64,000 bases of DNA from Dendrophyllia cribrosa. Its lineage: Eukaryota; Cnidaria; Anthozoa; Scleractinia; Dendrophylliidae. Positions 1 to 8,354 of this stretch are shown here, in pieces; the stretch's first letter is position 1; each line of letters begins with the position of its first letter. The position numbers and the translations under genes were made by a program. The notes beneath the pieces were generated by a model. The model was not told the origin of the DNA, searched no databases, and worked only from the letters and a program-made list of their open reading frames with translations. The stretch is from contig JAJLRJ010000014.1 of NCBI GenBank assembly GCA_024195265.1, positions 12,887,009 to 12,951,008 of the forward strand. The letters are read 5' to 3'.

Positions 1-27
1 AAATTGTCAGGCTACATTGATTTTCGA

Positions 28-1827
28 CTATCTCAACCAAACGAGAAGCCCTCCCAAAGCAATCGCCCCCACAGCAATGAGTGCCTTGTTTACGTGATGC
101 GGGTCGGGCTGCGGTTCGGGTGTGGGTGCTGGTTGTGATGTGGGTTGTGGCGCGACCTTCGGTTTGGGCGCAATGCCCTGTGCCTGTGTGGCCTGTTTGT
201 GTATCGGGTTTGATGGGTGGCTGTTTGGCGGATTGATCTTTGTTGGTCCACCGTCCATGTGGCGAAGGGAGGCTTTTTTCGTGCCTAGATTAACATCACT
301 GTTCACGCCCAGCTTCATCCCTTGCGTTGCCTCCTGCAGATTGTTGTTATACCCGATCACGCTCTCTGTGTTGATAATCATGCGCGAGGGCATGAGCCAG
401 CTTCCGGGCGCTGTCGCAAAGTCCAGGCGAACTTTCGTTGCTTGGATGGCAAGCTGGTAACGCTGTACGCTTGTTGAGATGTCGTTAAGGATTATGGCCT
501 CCTCTAGATGGACCAAGAAGACTCTCTGCGTTTCGAAGGCCCGGCCTCCTCTTCCAATGATGCTGCTGCGGGTTTTGGCCTGTGAACCAAGAATGCAGTA
601 AACAAAGGCCTCGATTGATTGATTCATACGTGCAAGCCCTGGCTGTGTTAGCCCCTGTGCGTAATTTGGCACAAAGTGCTCGAACTGGGTGTCCGCCCCT
701 TGGTCGTTGCGAACGAAAGTTATTCCATTGGCTTTGTAATTGGGGTCTTTTCTGTCAGTGACGCGCTCATCATCGAACAGAGCTAGATCGGAATCGGGGT
801 ATGTGTAATCAGTAGAGGTGGGGCCATCTCCATAAACCCAAATGTAGACATTCCCAAGCCCGTGGTTCTTGCCGTATGTGTAACGGAAGTCAGAACTGGG
901 GTCGATGCCGAACTCGATGCAAAGCTTCTTGTACGCGTCGATGTTGTATTTGTTGTCTTTCTGGGAGAATGGAGGGTCGTCTGGCAAAGCACTCACGCTT
1001 TGTTCCCCGCCCATCTGATAGAGTATTCGCCTTGTTGTGAAATAAACGTGAAATCGGTAAAACGACCGGAGCTGTGGGGTTAGGGACAGACTGGAGTTCT
1101 TATCGAAAAGAATGTCGCGCGAGATTCCACAGCCGGTTGTTGCACACCACAGGGCGAAGGAGAGTTGTTGTGGCCAAAAACTCATATGAGGGCCACCCAT
1201 CCACTTTCGACCATATTTGGCGGTTGTGAAGGATATCTGTGTGTCCCTGAAGATATTTCTGTATTTCGTTGTGAAATACTCAGTTGGCGTAACATAAATC
1301 TTTTGCTCTTTGTCATTTAAGATTGAGCCAATCATCATGTCTTTGTCTATTGTGGTGTCGAAAGCAACAGCCGGGATTGACGGCATTTTTTGCCCCAGCG
1401 ATAACTGATAAGGGAACCCACCATCATAATGGAGGCCAAGAGCGTCTCTTTCGGCGCCAGTCCAATCTTTGTGGGGCATTCTTGCAACGAGTGCCCATGA
1501 GCCAGGACCCTCTCTGTAAAGCACTTCCCCTGTGGCTGTTTTGTGGTCGTCGCCAAACTCTACTTGCACTTCGAAGTGAGACATATCTGCGCGAGGGAAA
1601 CGCCTTTTGAAGTCTGAGATCGCCTTGGCCTTGGCCGCAGCATAGAGCTTTGCTGCCTCTGGTGTTTTCATCCAAACAATTTGAGGATTAGGGGGTGGCT
1701 TATATGGAGGATGGCTATTGACGTTTAGGTTTGAATTAAAAGGAGGTGGGGGTCCGTAATTGTGACCGCCGATGTTTATACCGAGATTTGAATTGGGATT
1801 AAATCCACCAGGTCGTCCGCCAAACAT
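28..1827 (-). CDS. Large capsid-like protein of an endogenous virus-like element
   Basis: Intact 599-residue ORF when started at the Met whose codon lies at 1825-1827 (next residues FGGRPGG). An upstream in-frame Met adds 23 residues translated from the AT-rich divergent promoter and is unlikely to be used. The N-terminal ~50 residues are Gly/Pro/Asn-rich. The central ~450 residues form one mixed domain with many aromatics and a 'WCATTGCG' motif. A Pro/Gln-rich linker leads to a single hydrophobic segment at the extreme C-terminus (ALIAVGAIALGGLLVWL), a likely membrane anchor. I have seen this family as uncharacterised proteins in cnidarian genomes. Its size, its place beside a penton-like ORF and its divergent promoter suggest a major capsid protein, but this is inference. 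No intron is seen. Alternative: another large virion protein. Base composition is richer in G+C than the host genes. Confidence 0.55.
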   Translation of the reverse strand: MFGGRPGGFNPNSNLGINIGGHNYGPPPPFNSNLNVNSHPPYKPPPNPQIVWMKTPEAAKLYAAAKAKAISDFKRRFPRADMSHFEVQVEFGDDHKTATGEVLYREGPGSWALVARMPHKDWTGAERDALGLHYDGGFPYQLSLGQKMPSIPAVAFDTTIDKDMMIGSILNDKEQKIYVTPTEYFTTKYRNIFRDTQISFTTAKYGRKWMGGPHMSFWPQQLSFALWCATTGCGISRDILFDKNSSLSLTPQLRSFYRFHVYFTTRRILYQMGGEQSVSALPDDPPFSQKDNKYNIDAYKKLCIEFGIDPSSDFRYTYGKNHGLGNVYIWVYGDGPTSTDYTYPDSDLALFDDERVTDRKDPNYKANGITFVRNDQGADTQFEHFVPNYAQGLTQPGLARMNQSIEAFVYCILGSQAKTRSSIIGRGGRAFETQRVFLVHLEEAIILNDISTSVQRYQLAIQATKVRLDFATAPGSWLMPSRMIINTESVIGYNNNLQEATQGMKLGVNSDVNLGTKKASLRHMDGGPTKINPPNSHPSNPIHKQATQAQGIAPKPKVAPQPTSQPAPTPEPQPDPHHVNKALIAVGAIALGGLLVWLR

Positions 1828-1873
1828 GATTGTATATAATAAACATTTTATAATTATAATTATATACACAATC
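1828..1873. promoter_or_regulatory. Palindromic divergent promoter between two virion-like genes
   Basis: A 46-bp AT-rich spacer separates the start codons of the leftward capsid-like gene (1825-1827) and the rightward 223-aa gene (1874). It is nearly symmetric: each ATG sits inside a copy of the same inverted motif (ATGATTGTATATAA on one side, TTATATACACAATCAT on the other), placing a TATATA box about 10-15 bp from each start. The layout implies co-expression of the two proteins from a shared promoter. Confidence 0.5.
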
Positions 1874-2545
1874 ATGGTTGTGTTAACAATTGTCACGTCT
1901 TCTAACCCTCACACGATCTATTTCGACCACCCACTGCGGAAACCGAGTTATATCCGGCTTGTCTCTTGCTCAATTTTCAACTCGTGGAATACTTTGAAAG
2001 AAGAATCAAAGATTTCACCGGCAACTCCGCCCCCTAATGGTTCATCACGTGAGGTTACCTTACTTCCAGGGCATCACACTATTGAGAGTTTAGCGGAAAC
2101 CTTTGAAAACCTAAAAGGTTTTAACAGCCGTTTAAATCTAACAATTGAAACAAACAGACCATATGGGGCCATGGTCATTACAAGTAACAGCGGAAGTGTT
2201 AAGTTAAGTAATAATCTGGCAGAATTGCTTGGCATAAGCCCTGTATTGTTACTAGTAACCTTCGTCAAGCGTTTAAGAGCACCAAGCACTTACTTCATCC
2301 ACTGTGATCTGGTTGATAAAGAACAAAACCTCCTCAATGGCAAGCCTTCGACAGTTTTGGCTCGGTTTGATATTCGTGGTAAAGCTTTTGAAAAGGTGTT
2401 TTACGAGACAACACAACAGAACGTCTTGCGTGACGTATCGTCTAGTGATTATGTAAACAGCATAACACTGTCTGTGCGGGATGAAAACAATGACCTCTTT
2501 GACTTCAATGACGAGCCTTTGGAATTTGAAGTTGAGATAAATTAA
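1874..2545 (+). CDS. Penton/minor-capsid-like protein of virus-like element
   Basis: The 223-residue protein starts at the Met at 1874 (MVVLTIVTSS). The longer in-frame ORF from 1772 would read through the divergent promoter and overlap the capsid-like gene. The sequence is beta-rich, with alternating hydrophobic stretches, a conserved-looking 'STYFIHCDLVDKEQNLLNGKPS' region near residues 135-156 and a C-terminal 'DFNDEPLEFEVEIN'. It has no signal peptide or membrane segment. The pattern matches uncharacterised proteins that accompany the capsid-like protein in other animal virus-like elements. By position and predicted beta content I infer a jelly-roll penton/minor capsid or spike-base protein. 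The ORF is undamaged and lies 25 bp before the next gene. Confidence 0.5.
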   Translation: MVVLTIVTSSNPHTIYFDHPLRKPSYIRLVSCSIFNSWNTLKEESKISPATPPPNGSSREVTLLPGHHTIESLAETFENLKGFNSRLNLTIETNRPYGAMVITSNSGSVKLSNNLAELLGISPVLLLVTFVKRLRAPSTYFIHCDLVDKEQNLLNGKPSTVLARFDIRGKAFEKVFYETTQQNVLRDVSSSDYVNSITLSVRDENNDLFDFNDEPLEFEVEIN

Positions 2546-2570
2546 AAATCATATATATACACCCCACGCC
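2546..2570 (+). promoter_or_regulatory. TATA-rich spacer before the 228-aa gene
   Basis: The 25-bp gap between the two plus-strand virion-like genes contains an ATATATATA tract (about 2551-2559) a dozen bases before the ATG at 2571. Its placement resembles that of the TATA motifs in the divergent promoter at 1828-1873, so each gene may have its own short late-type promoter. Confidence 0.35.
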
Positions 2571-3257
2571 ATGAGTTCTGCCAATGTGCTTCCATCGGCC
2601 CCCGAATACGGCGAGACACAACAGCTATACCCTATGCGTGAGATCGCTCAAATCAATGCAGAAGACTTCCGGCTCAAAAAGATCTCTGACTTGCTGAAGG
2701 AGTTGTCTGACGAAGCCGAGCATTACCGCCAGGTCGCAAAGAAATACAAACGAACCCAATCATTGGTTCATTACTCAGCGGTTGGCCTGGGGTCACTTTC
2801 TGTCGGGCTGTCATCAGGGGCCCTAGCCACTGCATTAACTGGGTTCGGAATTGTTGCAAGTCCAGCACTTGCGGGCATCGCGACCATCTGTGGACTGTCC
2901 TCTGTTGGCTTTACAGCTGCTAACAAGCGATTGGAGCGAAAAGTGACCAAACACGAGAATATCTACACACTGGCCCTGGCTAAACGCAACTCTGTCTATG
3001 AACTGGTCTCAAAAGCTCTCGGAGACAAGAGGATCAGTGATGCAGAATTCACCATAATTACTCGTGAGGTGGAAAAATATCACGAACTCAAAGCTGCAAT
3101 CAGGGATGGTGTTAAGGCTAAAAAAAATGTTGCCACTCAAACACAAGCGCCAGACCTACAGAAACTCAAAAACGAACTTCGCAAGGAAGTCAAAGAAGAG
3201 TTTCAAAAAAAGATAAGTCTTCTCACCGCAGCCTCCAAATCCGATTTGAGAGATTAA
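2571..3257 (+). CDS. Membrane-hairpin/coiled-coil protein of virus-like element
   Basis: Intact 228-residue ORF. Residues ~25-65 are charged helix/coiled coil. Residues ~66-118 hold two small-residue-rich hydrophobic segments (Gly/Ala/Ser-rich, 'GLGSLSVGLSSGALA' and 'GFGIVASPALAGIA') predicted to form a membrane hairpin. Residues ~120-228 are again charged helix with a Lys-rich tail. I have met the family as uncharacterised proteins in cnidarian and other invertebrate genomes, always in this type of element. Possible roles are a membrane-active minor capsid component or an internal-membrane protein, but there is no direct evidence. It sits between the penton-like gene and the zinc-ribbon gene on the same strand. 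Confidence 0.5.
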   Translation: MSSANVLPSAPEYGETQQLYPMREIAQINAEDFRLKKISDLLKELSDEAEHYRQVAKKYKRTQSLVHYSAVGLGSLSVGLSSGALATALTGFGIVASPALAGIATICGLSSVGFTAANKRLERKVTKHENIYTLALAKRNSVYELVSKALGDKRISDAEFTIITREVEKYHELKAAIRDGVKAKKNVATQTQAPDLQKLKNELRKEVKEEFQKKISLLTAASKSDLRD

Positions 3258-3334
3258 ACTCTGGCTTTAACCTCTACATTTCTAAGGATAAATCATTTGC
3301 GCCCAATTGAATACATAACCCGGCGTGTACAACC

Positions 3335-4024
3335 ATGGAGAAGTTCGCCGAACAACTGGCTGATGTTCGGGCCTTGGACACTAAAGGCGAATACAAAACC
3401 AAACTCGATGAGCTGGATAAAGAATATAAATTTATCCTCCTGCGCTCACTCGAAAACTACACCAAGGAAGTTCTTCGTTCAAAACTGCCAGAACGCCTTC
3501 ATATCATCAAGGAGTATCTTTCTCCCGAGGCACAATGCCCTCCACACTCACCTTTCACCCTTGTGAATGAAAGGACAAAATTTTGCCAAAACTGCAAAGG
3601 CAAATTAAACCTCAGGGCATTTTCATCAGAACTTTGCTGCGAGGACTGTGGGCTCTTAGAACCTCTGGTTGGTGTGGCCTTCTATTATAACGAACTCTAT
3701 GGTGGTGATTACAAAATTACCAAAAAAAGAAGGCCCACCAAACGCTACAACTTCAAAATCTATCTCAACAAACATCTGAAAATTTGTGAACGTCACGCCT
3801 GCTTGTCCAATGATCAAATACAACATGCAAATGATTCTTTCAAATCCATCGAAGAATATCTACCGGAAAGAACCTCCATGCCCTTTGTGACCCACAAAAT
3901 CTTGGATGCGATAAAAGGACCACAACGGCTTGTCAATTACTTCTGGTTGCAAGTCCCAGAAAAATCAATGTGGAAGCACGAAGAAAGCTGGAGGATCATG
4001 CTTGAAAAGATGGGTAACGTTTAG
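3335..4024 (+). CDS. Zinc-ribbon protein, VLTF3-like
   Basis: Intact 229-residue ORF with a helical N-terminus (~1-65). A four-Cys zinc ribbon follows at about residues 84-108 (CQNC ... CCEDCG), then a 'KRYNFKIYLNKHL' segment and a helical C-terminal half. A zinc ribbon followed by an R/KY-x-F/H-x3-L helix is the layout of viral late transcription factor 3 (VLTF3) homologues in poxvirus-like and Polinton-like DNA viruses. I call it VLTF3-like on that architecture only. Its stop codon (4022-4024) overlaps the stop of the convergent minus-strand gene, so there is no intergenic DNA. Alternative: an unrelated zinc-ribbon regulator. Confidence 0.45.
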   Translation: MEKFAEQLADVRALDTKGEYKTKLDELDKEYKFILLRSLENYTKEVLRSKLPERLHIIKEYLSPEAQCPPHSPFTLVNERTKFCQNCKGKLNLRAFSSELCCEDCGLLEPLVGVAFYYNELYGGDYKITKKRRPTKRYNFKIYLNKHLKICERHACLSNDQIQHANDSFKSIEEYLPERTSMPFVTHKILDAIKGPQRLVNYFWLQVPEKSMWKHEESWRIMLEKMGNV

Positions 4025-4446
4025 CTAGCAAAGCCATAAAAACTTTCGTGAGCGCTTGGGCCGTCACAGTCTTCCTCGTCATAGTCTTCCTCGTCATAGT
4101 CTTCCTCGTCATCACTGCTGATGTCTGCAAACATCAATGCCCGTTGTAAAGCTCTATAAGGCGACAGGCCAGGACAGATGGCTCTGTGCATACCCATGTC
4201 CACTTCTGGCGAGAAGTGTTCTTGACATACATCACATGTTTGTGCGGTGAATAAACGGAAATAGCAAAGGTGCCCCCAGTGATAATGATTTTTTATCGCA
4301 CGGCAAACAGATTTCATCTTGATTTGATGGATGACTCTGGCAGTCAAGTCGCGTTGGATACTCCTTTCAGCCAGTTCAACGATGTAATCCTGGATCAGGT
4401 CTGGTAAGTAATCCCAATGAGATTCACCAAAAGCCAGTTGCTCCAT
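4021..4446 (-). CDS. Small zinc-finger protein of virus-like element
   Basis: Intact 141-residue ORF. The middle contains one zinc-finger-like motif (C-x2-C ... H-x3-C, 'CDVCQEHFSPEVDMGMHRAIC', about residues 73-93). The tail carries a short tandem acidic repeat, DEEDY x2-3, encoded by a 15-bp triplicated DNA unit at about 4068-4112. It overlaps the convergent zinc-ribbon gene by a few bases at its stop and starts 12 bp after the YqaJ-like gene ends, so the two could share a transcript. I do not recognise a named family. Confidence 0.4.
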   Translation of the reverse strand: MEQLAFGESHWDYLPDLIQDYIVELAERSIQRDLTARVIHQIKMKSVCRAIKNHYHWGHLCYFRLFTAQTCDVCQEHFSPEVDMGMHRAICPGLSPYRALQRALMFADISSDDEEDYDEEDYDEEDCDGPSAHESFYGFAS

Positions 4447-4458
4447 TGGCTCAGTCGG

Positions 4459-5598
4459 TTATACCCTGGGATGGTATTTCTCCAATTGGTCCAACTTTGA
4501 GAGTAAGAAGGCTTCCACAACTGCACTGTCATCACCAAAATTGTTTGGAACAGTTTTCACATGGGTGGTTTGTTTGATGCTTTTCTCTTCAGAGTGTTCT
4601 GTTATCTTTTTTCGAAGGTTTGCCAAGCTGTTATGAAAACGCTCGACTGACGTTTGAATGTTGCTCAAAAAGTTTGGTTGCTTTGGTGCCCAAATCTCAG
4701 TTACATCCAGAAGCTTCCAGGCGAACACAGCCACTGGTTTAGGGCCTTCTGAACCCGCTGAAAACACTTTTTGCATATGGGTGTAACGCAAAAACTCCTC
4801 ATCTTCGTCCTGTTTTCCAAACGACATCCTTACAGCCCCATAACAACACCATATGTCCTTCTCAGCAATGGAAGACATAATTCTCTCAAATAATTGTTTT
4901 GATTTGAGGGAACCGACATCGATGATTGCCTTTTGATTTCTTGTTATCGAGCGTTTGCTAAATAAATAACAAACTCCCCACGCAAGTGTTGTGTCGCCCT
5001 TCGTTTTATATGCTTTTCCTCCGTTTAGAAGCTGGTTGTGTGTCAGACTTGGTTCCAGCTGGTTTAAAGAGCACAATCTGAAATAGCCGTCAACAAACAA
5101 GCCTTTGGAGACCATGTCGCCACTCAAAGCAAGACCTGTTTGTATCTGATCGCTATAATAGCCAGGAATTCTGTTCATGGCTATTTTCCGTTTGAACGGA
5201 CATTTAAACTCCAACAGAATAAAGTTGCCGTCTTTGTCTAGAAAATAGCCGTCTGGGCTGCAAGTGACCTTTCGATAAAGTGGATGATCTCTTGCAAGAT
5301 TAAGAGAGATGCTGTGACCAAAAACGGAAACAGAATGTTTTTGCTTAAAATACTTGCGAATAAGCGGTTCGAACAGATTGCCCCAGGCACAAGCCACATT
5401 GTTGAGCATATTTGGTGGCTGTATTTTCTTCATGAGCAAGCTGTGCCGTGATTCAAACGGCGACGATCCTGTCAAGGCAGAGATCTCTGATGCCCCGATG
5501 GAGTTTTGTCTGGCTCTCACCCAGTCGGCGCTCTTTTGTTTCAGACCAGTGTTCCTCGATTTGAGAAAGTTCATGAAAGCTTGTGTTGTCGCCATCAT
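4459..5598 (-). CDS. YqaJ-type viral exonuclease/recombinase
   Basis: The ORF is open to 5643, but the best start is the first Met of 'MMATTQAF' at 5596-5598, giving 379 residues, because that ATG overlaps the stop of the upstream gene (ATGA). The protein shows the lambda-exonuclease/YqaJ PD-(D/E)xK pattern. In the 394-aa numbering there is an N-terminal GASE motif (residues ~50-53), a WGNLFEP helix (~87-93), the catalytic Asp in 'SPDGY' (~131), the E-x-K pair in 'LEFKCP' (~145-147) and the following 'YYSDQIQ' helix (~162-168). All key residues are present, so it may be active. Such nucleases act in replication and recombination of DNA viruses. It is also found in some transposons, so it does not by itself fix the element type. 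Confidence 0.75.
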   Translation of the reverse strand: MMATTQAFMNFLKSRNTGLKQKSADWVRARQNSIGASEISALTGSSPFESRHSLLMKKIQPPNMLNNVACAWGNLFEPLIRKYFKQKHSVSVFGHSISLNLARDHPLYRKVTCSPDGYFLDKDGNFILLEFKCPFKRKIAMNRIPGYYSDQIQTGLALSGDMVSKGLFVDGYFRLCSLNQLEPSLTHNQLLNGGKAYKTKGDTTLAWGVCYLFSKRSITRNQKAIIDVGSLKSKQLFERIMSSIAEKDIWCCYGAVRMSFGKQDEDEEFLRYTHMQKVFSAGSEGPKPVAVFAWKLLDVTEIWAPKQPNFLSNIQTSVERFHNSLANLRKKITEHSEEKSIKQTTHVKTVPNNFGDDSAVVEAFLLSKLDQLEKYHPRV

Positions 5599-6258
5599 TG
5601 GTATACGAAGGGTGAATGTTTTTTCAATTGGTGATAACCGCACAACTCTGTTTGAAAAGCTGTGAGTGATGACTTACCTTCGATGAAATCAGAAACAAAG
5701 CTCAAATCTCGGATCCTGGGTAAGGGGTTGAGATCCTCCAGGCTTTTGTTTTTAAATGGTTCTTGTTCTTGCTCGTCAAGCCAGGCATTCAGTTCATGCT
5801 GGCTGACATATGGCTCGGCAAAAACATCTCGAACAACCAAAGCCGTCTCATGTCTGATAAGAGCTCGAGGGTTGTTTTTCACGGTAGGGCAACCATTTCT
5901 TAAGTGTCTGGAAACCGTTGATTTAGCCGGGACAAATCTCTTTCGGGCGTGGTTCTGTTCGCAGTTTCTTGCAAGCATATTTTTGATGCTCAACAAGAGA
6001 ATGGCCTTTGGTGAAGTTTAAACCACAATGTCTGCAAGGGTTGTATTTGAGCGTCCCTTTGTTCTTTGCATATAAGTCATCGCCTTCTTTCAAAGGGATT
6101 CCACGCATTTTCAAAAACGCAGCGGCAGTCATTGGTTCGTTGGCGCGGGGCATTGTCACGTTTATATGGAGTGATGTTGTTTCTTCAGTTGGTGATGCCC
6201 ACCTTGCCGGCGTTTCATCGGCTTCACCATCTTCACAAGTTGCATCGGCACCAGGCAA
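5595..6258 (-). CDS. C2H2 zinc-finger region split over two overlapping frames
   Basis: Two minus-strand ORFs overlap at 5923-5996 in different frames. The upstream one (to 6258, 111 aa) ends in a C2H2-like finger ('CRHCGLNFTKGHSLVEHQ'). The downstream one (5595-5996, 133 aa) opens inside that finger and carries a second Cys/His cluster ('TVSRHLRNGC') before a polar tail. They look like halves of one two-finger protein separated by a frameshift, a short intron or programmed slippage. The downstream ORF's TGA overlaps the ATG of the YqaJ-like gene as ATGA, which argues that its reading frame is real. No named family recognised. Frame continuity needs checking against other copies. Confidence 0.4.
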
Positions 6259-6563
6259 TTAGTAATCTTTCTAGCGCAAGATTTAAAGTGTTTGTAATGT
6301 TTGCGGGGTAAGTATCGGTAGCTTCCGCAGGGCGTTAACACAAACGGAGGGCAGCTCAAAGGAAAATCTGGCTGCAGTTTTTATTGTATATCCAGAAAAC
6401 ATTTCCCCTTGAGATGCAGTTATAGAACTCCGATTTCATTATCCTTGAGAAATGATGCTCCATTGCCAGGGCCATGTGGGTTGGTATGCACAGGGGTGTG
6501 ATTTCTCCAATTGGTAATACCTCCCTGGGGTGGTGATCTCGTACCGGACCAGCATTCACAGTG

Positions 6564-6753
6564 AGTAGTTAGGGACGTTGGGGCGTTCGGGATCACCACC
6601 AAAGACCCCTATGGAGCCTTAATTTAATGATTGCCACCTCCACCCACTGGTCCTCCTGTCAGTCGGCCCAGTGGGTGGAGGTGGCAATCATTAAATTAAG
6701 GCTCCATAGGGGTCTTTGGTGGTGATCCCGAACCCCCAACGTCCCTAACTACT
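6564..6753. repeat. Long near-perfect hairpin at the edge of the virus-like element
   Basis: Arms 6564-6650 and 6668-6753 are reverse complements over about 86 bp with a single one-base indel, around a 17-nt loop. It lies just beyond the last virus-like ORF, at the transition to host-type repeats. It may be the terminal structure of the element or an independent foldback insertion. No flanking target duplication is obvious. Confidence 0.7.
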
Positions 6754-6846
6754 ACTCGTATGCTAGCCTTGCGCGCGCTTTTCTTCGGCGCGCGTGAATT
6801 TGAATTTTTTTTGAATTTTCGCACACGTTAGCAACGAACACATTTT

Positions 6847-6882
6847 ACTACTGATGAAGGCAGCATTGCCGAAACGTCTAGT
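6847..6882 (+). ncRNA. Hammerhead ribozyme motif (type I, minimal)
   Basis: The motif reads CTGATGA (6851-6857), a stem II hairpin GGCA-GCAT-TGCC, then GAAAC-GTC (6871-6878). Flanking ACTA (6847-6850) and TAGT (6879-6882) can pair as stem I. All invariant core bases of the hammerhead consensus (CUGANGA ... GAAA ... UH) are present. Stem III has no loop (ACGU only), as in the minimal motifs of animal Penelope-like elements and retrozymes that cleave as dimers. Confidence 0.6.
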
Positions 6883-6932
6883 TTCATTTTTAACACTTTT
6901 TACAGCGTTAAACTTAACACTTTTTCATGTAT

Positions 6933-7015
6933 CTCGTTTCCAGGGTCCTCTCTCTTCAGCTACGTCATCATCGAGAGAGATAACGAAACTGTAGGGAGAG
7001 GACCCTGGAAACGAG
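6933..7015. repeat. Short hairpin repeat
   Basis: Inverted arms CTCGTTTCCAGGGTCCTCTC and its complement lie at 6933-6952 and 6996-7015 around a ~43-bp centre. Probably a small foldback element. Confidence 0.55.
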
Positions 7016-7021
7016 GTTCAA

Positions 7022-7095
7022 GAAACCATAGCAACACAATCTAAACAAACGAGAATTTCTATAGCAACACAATCTAAACAAAAGAGAATTTCTAT
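7022..7095. repeat. Two-copy direct repeat, 33 bp
   Basis: Two adjacent copies of a ~33-bp unit containing 'AGCAACACAATCTAAACAAA' and 'GAGAATTTCTAT', with one or two differences. Confidence 0.5.
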
Positions 7096-7228
7096 GACCG
7101 ATCGCCGCGGGTATAAAGAGAAAATTTCACGACAACACGTTTATTGATTTAATCAAACTGAAAGAGCCCTAGTGCATAAATAATCTATAATTGACTTTTC
7201 CTCTTTATCATTAAAGGACAAAAAAAGA

Positions 7229-7420
7229 TTACGCTAAGCAAAATAACGACTTTTGCATGCGCCCTGCACATTTGCTGCTACGGCAGCTTACGCCATGGGA
7301 AAACGAGGATTCGTTATTTGAAATCAATAAAGTCTTACCTTCCTTGTTGTTGTTTCTTGAAGCAATCGAAGTTCCTAACAATGTTAGGAATAAAACGATG
7401 TAGATAAAAAACTTTCTCAT
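7229..7420 (-). CDS. Candidate small secreted peptide gene
   Basis: A 63-residue ORF begins with a textbook signal peptide (MRKF followed by IYIVLFLTLLGTSIAS). A short Asn/Ser-rich stretch follows, then a C-terminal segment with three Cys ('SCRSSKC', 'LFCLA'). A consensus polyadenylation signal (AATAAA on the minus strand, plus positions 7140-7145) lies ~85 bp past the stop, and a CRE-like TGACGTC is upstream near 7500. A good splice donor (GAAG|GTAAGA) follows codon 28, so the N-terminal part may instead be a first exon (7337-7420), with an acceptor near 7290 giving a different C-terminus. No family recognised. This is the only ORF in the repeat-rich 6.8-16.4 kb stretch with gene-like surroundings. 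Confidence 0.35.
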   Translation of the reverse strand: MRKFFIYIVLFLTLLGTSIASRNNNKEGKTLLISNNESSFSHGVSCRSSKCAGRMQKSLFCLA

Positions 7421-8354
7421 TTTGTCAAGAATAAATTGTTCTCCTCACTGAACGCGAAACGACTGAAATCGCTTGCGTCCCAGAACGAAGTAAAAAAGCG
7501 ACGTCATAAAGGTAAAATAGAACGTTTAAATGTGCGCGCTCATTTGATTGATTGTCTGAGGTTCTTATTTCAAAAAGGAATCGAGATACTACGCGCGTAC
7601 TGATTTGTTGAAAACCATTTACAGAGAGGTAAAATGTTCAAGGTGTACGTTCATTTTGTTCTTTTGTTTAGCTAAGAATTCTTCTATTTTAACCTTTTAC
7701 TTACTGATTTGTTATAAATTAAGTTTTAATGTTATTGTTGTAAGTGTATACTTTTAACGCTTCCGAAAATCTTCAGAAGTGAAGGAGGCAAGTTTGATGG
7801 AAGAAGAAGAACAAAAACAATTTTTAAGATTCGCAAGAAATATATTGAAGTTTGGAGCGATGTTTTTTTTTTCGGCGGTCAAAAAAAATACCGTAGTTTG
7901 CTTAGCTATAGAATAACATGATTTACTTGTTTAGTGCTGCAAAGTAAAGTGAAATTCTTTCAAAATGATTCGAAAATGATATTCTCAAGTGTTTTAAGAT
8001 TACAATTTTGCCATCTTCCAAAAAACCAACGTTGCAAGCTTGACATCGTATTTTGGGTATAAGATCACCTTGAGGTGGCTTGACTGGGTTTTTGAGTGTC
8101 AATACCTTTCAACTTTGAGAAACCAGTAGCCCACCATAAATAATCCAACGGCAAATCGATTGCTGTTCTAGAGAAAGATTAAGTAATGATCCGCATAAGA
8201 AGGATAGCGCTGAATGGCAATGGAATGTCAAACACGATGGAATGTCAAGATTTTTTATTGTTAATACAACTAGTGATCTCATTAGCCTAGACTCAAAAAC
8301 CGCTAAAACGTTAAGGTTCAAGGTGCATTTTCAAGTTTCAAGAAATTTGTATAG

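Noticed and set aside
122..1675. Several ORFs opposite or within the capsid-like gene
   Set aside because: Shadow frames of a well-supported 599-aa ORF.
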